DNA from: UBA4717 sp045536775
Lineage (GTDB): Bacteria; Bacillota; Clostridia; Oscillospirales; CAG-272
Direction: 5' to 3'
Assembly: GCA_045536775.1 (NCBI GenBank)
Contig: JAZSOD010000085.1
Location: 31,904 to 95,903 of the forward strand
Length of the DNA: 64,000 bases
In this document: one piece after another, positions 51,939 to 60,680 of the stretch
Layout: each line of letters opens with the position of its first letter
How positions within the stretch are numbered: position 1 is the first letter of the stretch
Notes under the pieces: generated by a model
Databases searched by the model: none
Told to the model about the DNA's origin: nothing
What the model saw: only the letters and a program-made list of their open reading frames with translations
Position numbers and translations under genes: made by a program

Positions 51939-53369
51939 ATGAAAAAAAGCCTGATAAGTGTACTTCTCGATCTGATAATAGTAATTTTAAGCTTAAGTAT
52001 GCTTAATCTTGTTTTTATGCATGCCGCAAGAAGCATATCGAGTTCAGACAACACACAAAGCTTTAGCGATTTATGGATTATTCAAGGATTTGACGACAGC
52101 ATTCTCTCAACTTTCGACCCGTCCACATGCCTGCCCGATATCATCGTCTATAAACAACCGAAAAGCCCGCCAAGAGCTGTTTATAACGATACCGAGCTCA
52201 AGAAAACGGTATATTCCGTGCTTTCAAACGTAATAACCGATATTTTTGGATCCGAAAGTGTGGCTAAAAAGATCGAAGGGGATATAAACGCATTTTATAG
52301 CAGTGTAGCAAACGCGGAATCATACTTATTTTTCAGTTACGCAAGCGAACTCCCCTATCCGTGTATCTACGCATTTTCTACAAACAGCAACACCGTAAGC
52401 TATGAAAACTGTTCTCGCTCCGAATCATTTTACGTTTCCGACATTGCGCTGATTTTAGAAGATAGTGCAGACGGACTTGCTTACAGATGCATAGTCTTCG
52501 ACAGACACCGCAACGCCTACGAGTTTTCAAAAGCAGACAATAATAAATATATTTTACCCGGAGCCGACAGAGCCCACATCGAAGCCTATGCGGAAAAATT
52601 CAGCAAGGTTGACTTCGTTGCTAATTCGGAAATTCTGCAAAACGGCGCTTCTCCTTTTCCTCTTGATGTCCTTACCGACGGATTTGAGTATTCGGACATT
52701 TCTTCGTCCTTTTCCATAAATGCACTCGAGCTCGATGATGACTCCGCCTTGAAAGAGTTATTAGACATTTTTGATATAAACGTTGAAAAAATCAACAAAT
52801 ACAGCGAAGCCGACGGTACAACGGTATTTATCGGAACAGACGACAGAATAGAGATAACCTCTAACGGAAGATTTATATTCACCAACACAAATTCACCCGT
52901 GGAGCTTAAGGACATCAGCGGCTTTTCGCCAAGTAAATTCAGCGGATACACGGTTTTTGATATGCTAAAATCAATAAACGTGATTAACGCTAAGCTAAAG
53001 CAGTTATATCCAAACTATTTTGGAGGCTCTGCGCTTCCGAAAATCACCTCAGTATATAAGAATGACGACGGCAGATCCGTCTTTGAGTACTCATATTATA
53101 TTGGAGGTGTAAAAATAGGTCTCGAGCCTTCGCTGACATTTATATTCACGTCAAAAGGACTTACCGAATTCAGTGCTGATATTACTTCGTACGTTCAAAC
53201 AAACGAGCAATTTGCCACCCTCCCTAAAATTACCGTTTACAACCGACTCTCCCTTCTCTCTCCTCTGCATAGCGGAGCATCATTAACACCCATTTACATC
53301 AACGTCGATGATACGTACACTATCAGATGGTTTACAACAAAATTTAACACAAATAATATATTGTCATAA
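51939..53369 (+). CDS. WalH (YycH)-like regulator of WalK
   Basis: 476 residues with one N-terminal transmembrane segment (about 6-28) and a large extracytoplasmic part. Similar length and topology to YycH, which binds WalK in the membrane and tunes it. Family identity rests mainly on position after walK and before a YycI-like gene, and on the ending HSGASLTPIYINVDDTYTIRWF. AGAAAGGGTG lies before the ATG. Confidence 0.75.
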   Translation: MKKSLISVLLDLIIVILSLSMLNLVFMHAARSISSSDNTQSFSDLWIIQGFDDSILSTFDPSTCLPDIIVYKQPKSPPRAVYNDTELKKTVYSVLSNVITDIFGSESVAKKIEGDINAFYSSVANAESYLFFSYASELPYPCIYAFSTNSNTVSYENCSRSESFYVSDIALILEDSADGLAYRCIVFDRHRNAYEFSKADNNKYILPGADRAHIEAYAEKFSKVDFVANSEILQNGASPFPLDVLTDGFEYSDISSSFSINALELDDDSALKELLDIFDINVEKINKYSEADGTTVFIGTDDRIEITSNGRFIFTNTNSPVELKDISGFSPSKFSGYTVFDMLKSINVINAKLKQLYPNYFGGSALPKITSVYKNDDGRSVFEYSYYIGGVKIGLEPSLTFIFTSKGLTEFSADITSYVQTNEQFATLPKITVYNRLSLLSPLHSGASLTPIYINVDDTYTIRWFTTKFNTNNILS

Positions 53370-53392
53370 AATAAGTGTGAGGATAGTATACA

Positions 53393-54301
53393 GTGAATTG
53401 GACCAATATCAAAACATACCTGATAATTCTTTTGACCGGTATAAATATTTTTCTTGCGGCAAGCTACATTAACTCGATGAACCAAAGTGCGTATCTTGAT
53501 AACGACACTATAATTAATACTATTGGGTTTCTTGAGAAGCAAGGAATTGAGGTAAGTAAGGATAACGTGCCTCCGAAGATATATAAAAGCAATGTCTTCG
53601 AATGCATATACAGCGAGGATTATTACGAAAACGTAGCCTCCTCAATATCATCCTCTGAAAAAGAAAGCATAAATATTCTTCCCGATAACAGCATCAGAAT
53701 CACAACTGCAGACGGCTCCTTATTCACGTTTGACTCGGGATTTGGCTTTTCATACAGTAGAGCATCGTCTGATACCACCGACAGATTGCTCGCCCTCGAG
53801 CACACGGCCGACTCGGATAAATCATACACTCTCTCAAAAGAACAGTACAAGAGCTTGTCTTCTTTCTTATATCCCGATAATCAGACGAATAAGGCTTTTT
53901 CATATTCGATAAAATCAGTAGAAAAGATAAGCAATGATAACGTAAATGCAGTGTGTATACAACTCATTGAGGGTATACCGTTATACGAACATACGGTATC
54001 AGTTCAATTCGATATGAACGGTATTATTTCTGCTGACGGAAATTGGTTTTTCCCAACAATAAGCGATAGCTACAACTACAGACTCTATGATCAGTTATCA
54101 GTTCTTGTAAAAGAAGCACAGATACACAAATTAAGCGAAGCAAGTGCAGACAACTACAAGGTTACAGCAATCAATCACGTATACACAACCTATTGGAATG
54201 CAAGTAAAGACAAAGTATACTTCATCCCATCTTGGTTGATTACAACGGACAAACAAGAGCAACGAATTTATAACGCAATAAGTTGTGAGCTCTACTCCTA
54301 A
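53393..54301 (+). CDS. WalI (YycI)-like regulatory protein
   Basis: 302 residues, one N-terminal transmembrane segment (about 5-24, NWTNIKTYLIILLTGINIFL) and an extracytoplasmic domain. NWxxxKxxLI near the start is the YycI hallmark. The C-terminal VYTTYWNASKDKVYFIPSWLI fits the YycI/YycH fold end. Start is GTG with GAGGA upstream. Last gene of the operon. Confidence 0.78.
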   Translation: MNWTNIKTYLIILLTGINIFLAASYINSMNQSAYLDNDTIINTIGFLEKQGIEVSKDNVPPKIYKSNVFECIYSEDYYENVASSISSSEKESINILPDNSIRITTADGSLFTFDSGFGFSYSRASSDTTDRLLALEHTADSDKSYTLSKEQYKSLSSFLYPDNQTNKAFSYSIKSVEKISNDNVNAVCIQLIEGIPLYEHTVSVQFDMNGIISADGNWFFPTISDSYNYRLYDQLSVLVKEAQIHKLSEASADNYKVTAINHVYTTYWNASKDKVYFIPSWLITTDKQEQRIYNAISCELYS

Positions 54302-54308
54302 TGTAAAT

Positions 54309-54409
54309 AAATTGTGTACACAAAGTAAACATTGTGTCGCTTCCTATTCCATTTACATAGTATTTGTGGTATAATTTTTAAGTGTGTATGTGAGTTTTAT
54401 ACACAATTT
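54309..54409. promoter_or_regulatory. Inverted repeats around the murA promoter
   Basis: AAATTGTGTA (54309-54318) and TACACAATTT (54400-54409) are exact reverse complements and bracket the promoter. The left one lies in a 12-bp perfect palindrome TTGTGTACACAA (54312-54323). This pattern is consistent with paired operators for a dimeric regulator or a DNA loop. Downstream, CGGCATT (54439-54445) can pair with AATGCCG (54483-54489) just before the murA ATG. Confidence 0.4.
54347..54375 (+). promoter_or_regulatory. Promoter upstream of murA
   Basis: TATAAT at 54370-54375, with a weak -35 TTCCAT at 54347-54352 (17-bp spacer). The weak -35 suggests an activator or regulation. It is flanked by an inverted repeat, described separately. 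Confidence 0.5.
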
Positions 54410-54503
54410 CTTAATATTTGCATATTCGCGCAGTCTAACGGCATTCAGACCCGGCGCTTAACATATATTCAGTAAAATACAAAATGCCGAGAAATGAGAA
54501 ATC

Positions 54504-55796
54504 ATGATGGAAAAGATCGTAATAGAATCTTCTCGTCCGTTATATGGCAATATAGAAGTCAGCGGTAGCAAAAACGCTGCTCTCCCGATAATATTCGCGT
54601 CTTTTATAACTGAGTCAAAGTGTATTATCGAAAATATGCCTACCATTAGCGACGTAAGGCTCTCCCTCGATATACTCGAAGCTATGGGGTGCAGCATTAA
54701 AATGCTGTCCGCGAATTCTGTTGAAATTGATTCTACCCACGCAATACAGGGCACGGTTCCCTATGACCTCGCACGTAAAATGCGCGGCTCATACTACTTG
54801 GTCGGTGCAGAGCTCGCAAGATTCAGCAAAGCAAGTGTAAGCTTCCCCGGAGGCTGCGACTTCGGCGTTCGTCCAATAGACCAGCATATCAAAGGCTTTG
54901 AGGCTCTCGGAGCTCAAACCACTATTGAAAACGGTAACATTGAATCTATCGCACCCGACGGACTTACGGGATCTCATCTTTATTTTGATAACGTAACGGT
55001 TGGCGGTACGATCAACGTAATGCTTGCAGCCGTCAAGGCAAATGGACTTACGGTTATTGAAAACGCTGCAAGAGAGCCGCATATAGTTGACGTTGCAAAC
55101 TTCCTTAATTCCTGCGGCGCGAACATTTCGGGTGCCGGAACAAACGTCATCAAGATCAAGGGTGTCGAAAAGCTTCACGGTACTACGTATGCTATTATCC
55201 CCGATATGATAGAGGCGGGTACTTATATGTGTGCTGCGGCCGCTGCAGGCGGTACGCTCAAGGTTTCAAACATTATCCCGAAGCACCTTGAGTCTATTAC
55301 TGCTAAGCTTGAGGAAATGGGAGTTTCTGTTACGACGCTTGATGATGCCGTAATCATATCAAGAACGGGCGAGCTTGAGCCCATAAAAATCAAAACACTT
55401 CCCTATCCCGGTTTTCCTACGGATATGAACCCTCAGTTCAGCGTTCTTCTGTGTCTTGCAAACGGCGTTTCTACAATGACCGAGGGTATATATGACAATC
55501 GTTTCAGATTTGTTGAAGAACTGAAACGAATGGGTGCAAACATTACAGTCGACGGAAGATGCGCTACGTTTACGGGTGGAGCTCCTCTCACCGGCGCTCC
55601 CGTCAGAGCCGTTGACCTTCGTGCAGGTGCTGCAATGATAATAGCGGGACTTGCTACTAACGGCAGAACTGAGATCGATGATATCAAGTATATCGAAAGA
55701 GGCTATGAAGACATTGTTGGAAAGCTTTCCGCTGTCGGTGCTGACATCAGACGTGTAACGGTCAACGATACAGTAGCCATTGAAAAAGCAAACTGA
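54504..55796 (+). CDS. murA: UDP-N-acetylglucosamine 1-carboxyvinyltransferase
   Basis: First committed step of peptidoglycan synthesis. 430 residues. SGSKNAALPI near 21-30 and the active-site loop FPGGCDFGVRPIDQHI with Cys118 (Asp in MurA of some fosfomycin-resistant species) are present, so it should be fosfomycin sensitive. Two consecutive ATGs (54504, 54507) and no strong ribosome binding site. It follows the WalRKHI operon, which governs wall metabolism. Confidence 0.96.
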   Translation: MMEKIVIESSRPLYGNIEVSGSKNAALPIIFASFITESKCIIENMPTISDVRLSLDILEAMGCSIKMLSANSVEIDSTHAIQGTVPYDLARKMRGSYYLVGAELARFSKASVSFPGGCDFGVRPIDQHIKGFEALGAQTTIENGNIESIAPDGLTGSHLYFDNVTVGGTINVMLAAVKANGLTVIENAAREPHIVDVANFLNSCGANISGAGTNVIKIKGVEKLHGTTYAIIPDMIEAGTYMCAAAAAGGTLKVSNIIPKHLESITAKLEEMGVSVTTLDDAVIISRTGELEPIKIKTLPYPGFPTDMNPQFSVLLCLANGVSTMTEGIYDNRFRFVEELKRMGANITVDGRCATFTGGAPLTGAPVRAVDLRAGAAMIIAGLATNGRTEIDDIKYIERGYEDIVGKLSAVGADIRRVTVNDTVAIEKAN

Positions 55797-55801
55797 ATAT
55801 C

Positions 55802-55833
55802 AAAAATGCGTACCAAAAAGGTACGCATTTTTT
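55802..55833. terminator. Bidirectional terminator between murA and sigG
   Basis: AAAAATGCGTACC pairs perfectly with GGTACGCATTTTT around AAAAA (13 bp). It lies between converging stops and reaches the sigG stop codon. Confidence 0.93.
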
Positions 55834-56605
55834 ACATTTGTTTTTTTATTCTCTCAAGAGCGCATTTTTCGAGTCTGCTCACCTGTGCTTGAGATATCCC
55901 GATCTCTTCGGCAATCTCCATCTGCGTCTTTCCATTGAAAAATCTCATATTTACAATTTTCTTCTCTCTCGACGTAAGCTTTTTCATAGCTTCCTTTAAG
56001 GCAATGTCTTCAAGCCAATTTTCATCGGTATTATCGGTGTCGCTTATCTGATCAACGACGTATATGGAGTCGCCGCCGTCAGAATATACAGGATCGTATA
56101 ATGATATCGGCTCGACTATTGCTTCAAGAGCTTCCGCGACCGCTTCTCTCTTCTCTCCAAGTTCCTTGGCAATATCATCAACAGTCGGCTCTTTAGACAT
56201 ATTCGCTGCCAGAGCTTCGCGAGCCTGAAGTGATCTGTATGCGAGATCCCTGAGAGACCTGCTTACTCTTATGCTGTTGTTATCTCTTAAATACCTTCTT
56301 ACCTCACCGATTATCATTGGAACGGCGTAGGTGCTGAATTTTACGTCAAGCTCTGTATTGAAATTGTCAACCGCCTTTATCAGCCCTATACAACCCACTT
56401 GAAAAAGGTCATCAAGATTTTCTCCCCTGTTGGTAAAACGCTGTATAATACTAAGGACCAGCCTTAGATTACCGTCTATAAGCTTTGTCCTTGCTATGCT
56501 GTCGCCTGCCTTTGCTCTTATTAATAAATCGTGCTTTTCCTCTGTGGTAAGCGTCTTTAATTTCGCAGTATTTACACCGCATATTTCTACCTTGTTATAA
56601 TACAC
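55832..56605 (-). CDS. sigG: RNA polymerase sigma-G factor
   Basis: Late forespore sigma factor of sporulation. 257 residues from GTG at 56605, with GGAGGTG five bases upstream; the in-frame TTG at 56620 uses that site as codons. The N-terminal NKVEICGVNT is the SigG fingerprint; then region 2 (DDLFQVGCIGLIKAVDNFN, VKFSTYAVPMIIGEVRRYLRDN), region 3 and region 4 (GKTQMEIAEEIGISQAQVSRLEK). In most genomes sigE and spoIIGA precede it; here murA is next to it. A short TACTCTA/TAGAGTA hairpin lies upstream; no clear sigma-F/G promoter. Confidence 0.96.
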   Translation of the reverse strand: MYYNKVEICGVNTAKLKTLTTEEKHDLLIRAKAGDSIARTKLIDGNLRLVLSIIQRFTNRGENLDDLFQVGCIGLIKAVDNFNTELDVKFSTYAVPMIIGEVRRYLRDNNSIRVSRSLRDLAYRSLQAREALAANMSKEPTVDDIAKELGEKREAVAEALEAIVEPISLYDPVYSDGGDSIYVVDQISDTDNTDENWLEDIALKEAMKKLTSREKKIVNMRFFNGKTQMEIAEEIGISQAQVSRLEKCALERIKKQM

Positions 56606-56739
56606 CTGACACCTCCGCAATTACTCTATAATTAGAGTATTGTTAGTGTCAGAGGTATTTATTCAACGCAAAATGTAAACAAACGCCCGTAGAAAAAATT
56701 ATATATTTTGACATTTTTGAAGAAATTACGCCATTAGTA

Positions 56740-56768
56740 TTGAATTTGTTACACATTTATGATAAAAT
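56740..56768 (+). promoter_or_regulatory. SigA-type promoter of the small membrane protein gene
   Basis: TTGAAT (56740-56745), 17-bp spacer, TAAAAT (56763-56768). A perfect TTGACA at 56708-56713 has no matching -10. Confidence 0.65.
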
Positions 56769-56800
56769 ATAATTAGCATAAATTTTGGAGGTTTATACAA

Positions 56801-57040
56801 ATGGATATGCTTAAAAAGTTTTTCCCTTATTCCTTTAAGGCAAAGGATGGCGTTGCCGCTCTCGTTATCAACGTAATCATTCATCTTGTAGTAGGTGCAG
56901 TTATCGGTGTTATTATCGGACTCCTTGCTATAAACCCGATAATAGGCCTCATTATCGGTCTTCTCGGTGGACTTGTTGACCTTTATATTTTGATCGGAAT
57001 CGTTCTTTCAATTCTCGATTATTTCAAGGTACTTAAGTAA
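56801..57040 (+). CDS. Small two-helix membrane protein
   Basis: 79 residues. Two Gly/Ile/Leu-rich transmembrane helices (about 19-44 and 46-72), joined by a short turn. The N-terminus is charged (KKFFPYSFKAKD). It is of a size and style seen in unannotated clostridial membrane proteins; I cannot assign a function. TTTGGAGG lies just upstream, and it has its own promoter and terminator. Confidence 0.75.
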   Translation: MDMLKKFFPYSFKAKDGVAALVINVIIHLVVGAVIGVIIGLLAINPIIGLIIGLLGGLVDLYILIGIVLSILDYFKVLK

Positions 57041-57041
57041 A

Positions 57042-57076
57042 CAAAAAAGGAACGCGACAGCGTTCCTTTTTTGTTT
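57042..57076. terminator. Bidirectional terminator between small ORF and acyl-CoA ligase
   Basis: About 14-bp stem, ACAAAAAAGGAACGC with GCGTTCCTTTTTTGT around GACA; T-rich on both strands, between converging genes. Confidence 0.93.
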
Positions 57077-58790
57077 ATTCATTTGCCGCGTTTTCTTCTT
57101 TTTCAAGCTCGGTGTAAGCTATCTTTCCAACCAGAGTCTTGGGAAGTTCTTTTCTGAATTCAATGTCGTACGGCATAGCGTACTTAGCCACGTTATTTCT
57201 GCAATGAGCAATGATGCTGTTCTTAAGCTCGTCGCTTGGCTCATATCCGTTCTTCAGAACAACGAAAGCTTTTACCTTTTGCATCTTGTACGGGTCTTTA
57301 ACGCCGATTACACATGAGAGCTGAACTGCCTCGTGAGCATCTATAATATTTTCTATCTGAGAGGGATATACGTTGTATCCGCTTGTAATGATCATACGCT
57401 TTATACGTTGTTTGAAGTAAACGAAGCCGTTATCGTCCATTGAGCCGAGGTCTCCCGTATGAAGCCATACGTTACCGTCGGAATGTACCTTTAACGTGTT
57501 TGCATTTTCTTCAGGCTTGTTGAGATATCCCTTCATAACCGACGGACCGCAGATGCAAATTTCTCCGTCCTCACCGTATGGTACCTCTTCGTCAGTACCG
57601 GGTATGCATATCATAAAATACGTGTCGGGATAAGGGAAGCCAATCGTTCCCTCCTTGTCAACATTATACGGTGTAAGACAGCACGCAGTTACGCATTCAG
57701 TAGTACCGTAGCCCTCTCTGACGTGAACGGTCGCGCCGTGATCATCAAGAAATTTATCAAATTTCTTTTTAAGCTCAACCGAAAGCGTGTCGCCGCCCGA
57801 GAATACTCCCATAAGAGAATCAAGCTTCACGCCGTCAAGGTAATCGGAACGGGTAAGAGCCTCATAAAGAGTGGGAACACCAGCTATGTAGTTAGGTTTA
57901 TGCTTCTTGATAAGTCCTGCATAATCCTTTACGTTAAACTGCGGTACCAGAATGGACTGACCTCCGCAGAACATCATCGTATGTACGCAAACGCCGAGTC
58001 CGAAGCCGTGAAACATAGGCATCGCCGCAAGCATTTTCTTGTGACGGACCTCTTTGTTACACATAACAACCGTCTGAAGTGCAAGAGCATTGAAGTTGAG
58101 ATTTGTAAGCTGAATACCCTTGGTAACGCCCGTTGTTCCGCCCGAGAACAGTATTACAGCAACGTCTTCTGCAGACTTGGCTGCAATATATTCCCCGTCA
58201 AAGCTCTTACCGCCGTTAATAAACGTTTTCCAATCAATAACGGTTTCGTCATAAGGAACCTTTGCAATTTTACGTCCTTTTGTAAGTGCATATCCAACAG
58301 CCATTAGGGGCGAAAGCTCGTCCTTGATCGATGCGATAACAAGCTTGGACAGTGGTCTATTCTTCATTACCTCGGAAAACTTTCCAAAGAACATATCGAG
58401 AGTCACCACATATTCACTCTCGGTTTCGTTAAGATAAAAGTCAATTTCGCCAACAGCCGAAAGGGGATGTATCATAGTAGCTATCGCGCCTATCCTATTA
58501 AGAGCATAAAAGCAATACACCGTCTGAGGCACGTTTGGCATACAGAGAGTTACTCTGTCATCTTCTTTTATTCCAAGCGCCTTAAACGCCTTTGCGCACT
58601 CGTCGATCTTATTAGCAAGATGAGAGTAGCTTATTTCTCTTCCCATAAAAGCAAGAGCAGGAAAATCAGGGTTTTCCTTTGCGGTTTCGAGAACTGCACC
58701 GCTCATCGTAGTTTCAGGGTAATCAAGATGGAATTTTACATCGCCGTAGTTTTTAAGCCACGGCGCTTTATTATCAAACTCTAAAACCAT
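57075..58790 (-). CDS. Long-chain acyl-CoA synthetase (AMP-forming)
   Basis: 571 residues from ATG at 58790 (AGAGG 8 bases upstream; the longer frame overlaps the partner gene). ILFSGGTTGVTKGIQLTN near residue 190 is the P-loop, REGYGTTE near 330, LHTGDLGSMDDNGFVYFKQRIKRMII the A8 hinge region, and PKTLVGKIAYTELE the C-terminal catalytic lysine. Probably a fatty acid-CoA ligase. It follows, by 13 bases, the E2-like protein, so the two likely act together. Confidence 0.92.
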   Translation of the reverse strand: MVLEFDNKAPWLKNYGDVKFHLDYPETTMSGAVLETAKENPDFPALAFMGREISYSHLANKIDECAKAFKALGIKEDDRVTLCMPNVPQTVYCFYALNRIGAIATMIHPLSAVGEIDFYLNETESEYVVTLDMFFGKFSEVMKNRPLSKLVIASIKDELSPLMAVGYALTKGRKIAKVPYDETVIDWKTFINGGKSFDGEYIAAKSAEDVAVILFSGGTTGVTKGIQLTNLNFNALALQTVVMCNKEVRHKKMLAAMPMFHGFGLGVCVHTMMFCGGQSILVPQFNVKDYAGLIKKHKPNYIAGVPTLYEALTRSDYLDGVKLDSLMGVFSGGDTLSVELKKKFDKFLDDHGATVHVREGYGTTECVTACCLTPYNVDKEGTIGFPYPDTYFMICIPGTDEEVPYGEDGEICICGPSVMKGYLNKPEENANTLKVHSDGNVWLHTGDLGSMDDNGFVYFKQRIKRMIITSGYNVYPSQIENIIDAHEAVQLSCVIGVKDPYKMQKVKAFVVLKNGYEPSDELKNSIIAHCRNNVAKYAMPYDIEFRKELPKTLVGKIAYTELEKEENAANE

Positions 58791-58803
58791 TGTTATATCC
58801 TCT

Positions 58804-59685
58804 TTAATACTCAATATCCTCATTCAAAGGTCTTTCAAGAAGCTCAGGCTCGGAGAGGAGCTTTTTGAGAAGCTTCAGACTGTTTGCGAAATAAAATCCG
58901 TCTGCTATTCTCTCGTCGATAGTTAATCCGAGAGGAAGTGCATAGCGCATCTCAAACGTACCGTCGTCGTTATAGAAGGGCTGTTTCTTCATTTCACCGA
59001 CAATAGCAAAGAAAGAGTTAGTACCCCAGTTTGCAAGGTGATGATACGTTGCAGTGGTTTTTATACTGCCGAGGTTTGACAAAAATACACTGCAGTGATA
59101 AGGATCCTCTTTGCGTATATCGTACGGAAGCATATTATGATTGTCAAGGAAAAACAAAACTGCGGTAATTATCTTTACGATAAAACGCGGGAACTTCGTA
59201 ATGACGTCCATTATATCCGTAGCTCCGTCGTTTTTATTCTCTTTACGAACAGAATAAACTATCTTCTTGACCTTTCCGTAAACCTGATCAATAGGACTTT
59301 CCTCGCTGCTTGGATCAAGACGCAGTATTGCAAGCCCCTCAGGCGAATTATCGTCAAACTTTTTCTTTACCGTAAACGCGAGAGAAACCTCGTTTCTTTC
59401 GTAATAACGATAATTCATTATGTAGTAATTAAGCTTTGGGCGCTTGGCAATCGTCTTGGCAACCGCAGCACACACTACGTGGAATATGGTGTATTTGAAT
59501 TCGGGACTGTCTGCATTCTTTTTTTCAAGATATTCGAGAACAGCCGTCATATCTATCTGCTCATTCATTACGGCTTCGTTTGCCACTCTGCCGGGGAGCA
59601 TATACGGCATAAAAGCGTGCATAGAATCAAGCTTGCCGATAAGCCTTCCGTCAGCGCGGTCACCGCGTTTTTTCTTTTCGCTCAT
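58804..59685 (-). CDS. E2-like acyltransferase-fold protein lacking the catalytic histidine
   Basis: 293 residues resembling the catalytic domain of 2-oxo acid dehydrogenase E2 and chloramphenicol acetyltransferase. No lipoyl domain or linker is present. The C-terminal HRxxDG active-site motif is DERIADG, with Glu258 at the place of the catalytic His. So normal acetyl transfer would be impaired. Paired in an operon with the acyl-CoA ligase 13 bases downstream. A role in handling an acyl-CoA is inferred only from context. Confidence 0.75.
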   Translation of the reverse strand: MSEKKKRGDRADGRLIGKLDSMHAFMPYMLPGRVANEAVMNEQIDMTAVLEYLEKKNADSPEFKYTIFHVVCAAVAKTIAKRPKLNYYIMNYRYYERNEVSLAFTVKKKFDDNSPEGLAILRLDPSSEESPIDQVYGKVKKIVYSVRKENKNDGATDIMDVITKFPRFIVKIITAVLFFLDNHNMLPYDIRKEDPYHCSVFLSNLGSIKTTATYHHLANWGTNSFFAIVGEMKKQPFYNDDGTFEMRYALPLGLTIDERIADGFYFANSLKLLKKLLSEPELLERPLNEDIEY

Positions 59686-59733
59686 AATTTCCTCCGAAAC
59701 GGATAAGTTCTTATGGGTGTTATAACTTTTTAC

Positions 59734-59762
59734 ATTATATCACACTATTAGAGATTTTTCAA
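59734..59762 (-). promoter_or_regulatory. SigA-type promoter of the E2-like/ligase operon
   Basis: On the minus strand TTGAAA (59757-59762), 17-bp spacer, TATAAT (59734-59739). Confidence 0.75.
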
Positions 59763-59812
59763 CATCTTTTTAATATTTTATTAATATATACGACCTTAAC
59801 TTTGCGACTTCA

Positions 59813-59841
59813 TTGACAATGCAAAAACATAATGTTATAAT
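59813..59841 (+). promoter_or_regulatory. Strong SigA-type promoter of birA
   Basis: TTGACA (59813-59818), 17-bp spacer, TATAAT (59836-59841), both consensus. CGGAGA precedes the ATG at 59872. No BirA operator is visible. Confidence 0.87.
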
Positions 59842-59871
59842 AAATCGAGAAAGAAATATACGGAGATATTT

Positions 59872-60657
59872 ATGTTTAACGCAGAAGCAATAAAACGTTA
59901 TATAAAATCTGAAGGAATCGAACTAATACACTTAAATTCCTGTGACTCCACAAATACCCATTTGAAAGAGCTTGCCGAAAAAGGAGCTCCACAAAAAACT
60001 GTAGTAATTGCCGACTGTCAGACTGCGGGACGCGGAAGACTCGGCAAAAGCTTCTTCTCTCCGGAAGGTTGCGGGTTGTATATGAGTATTCTTTTGAGAC
60101 CTGAGCTCAAACCCGAAAACGCCCTTGAGATCACCACTGCTGCAGCAGTAGCAATGGCCAGAGTTACAGAAAGATACGCAAACGCCAAGGTCGGTATAAA
60201 GTGGGTAAACGATATATACGTTGATATGAAAAAGGTATGCGGAATACTGACCGAATCTTCAATTGACGTTGAACAAAACAAATTAAAATACGCCGTACTC
60301 GGCATCGGGTTCAATTTATTTACTCATAAAGACGGTTTTCCCGAAGAGATTGCCGACATAGCGTGCTCGCTTTTCCAGAGTCCACCCGACAGTACAAAAA
60401 AAACCGAAATTTGTGCAGAAATAATTGACGAATTTTTTAGTGTATACACTGATATAGGAAAACGTGTTATAATTAACGAATATCGTAAATATTCTATTAT
60501 AACCGGACGAGAAGTAGAAATAATTGCGACGAACAAAGCCGTTACCGCAAGAGTATTGGGAATAAACGATGATTATTCTCTTGAAGTTATTACCGAAGAC
60601 GGAAAACGCAGTACAGTTAATTCCGGCGAAGTTAGCATGAAGATAAAAAGGAAGTAG
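59872..60657 (+). CDS. birA: Biotin-[acetyl-CoA-carboxylase] ligase
   Basis: Attaches biotin to carboxylase carrier proteins via biotinyl-AMP. 261 residues: GRGRLG at 53-58 (adenylate-binding loop), KWVNDIY at about 110-116, CGILTESS, then a C-terminal SH3-like domain with TGREVEII. No N-terminal helix-turn-helix, so it is a class I ligase and not a repressor. Standalone with a strong promoter and a terminator overlapping its end. Confidence 0.95.
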   Translation: MFNAEAIKRYIKSEGIELIHLNSCDSTNTHLKELAEKGAPQKTVVIADCQTAGRGRLGKSFFSPEGCGLYMSILLRPELKPENALEITTAAAVAMARVTERYANAKVGIKWVNDIYVDMKKVCGILTESSIDVEQNKLKYAVLGIGFNLFTHKDGFPEEIADIACSLFQSPPDSTKKTEICAEIIDEFFSVYTDIGKRVIINEYRKYSIITGREVEIIATNKAVTARVLGINDDYSLEVITEDGKRSTVNSGEVSMKIKRK

Positions 60658-60680
60658 GCTAAAAGCCTACTTCCTTTTTT
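60645..60680. terminator. Bidirectional terminator between birA and feoB
   Basis: A 16-bp perfect stem, AAAAAGGAAGTAGGCT with AGCCTACTTCCTTTTT, with a three-base loop and T-run. It includes the birA stop codon and ends at the converging feoB stop. Confidence 0.93.

Noticed and set aside
56606..56700. Sigma-F/G promoter for sigG
   Set aside because: GAATA followed by CAATACT-like bases is loosely similar but the -10 has mismatches; not supported.
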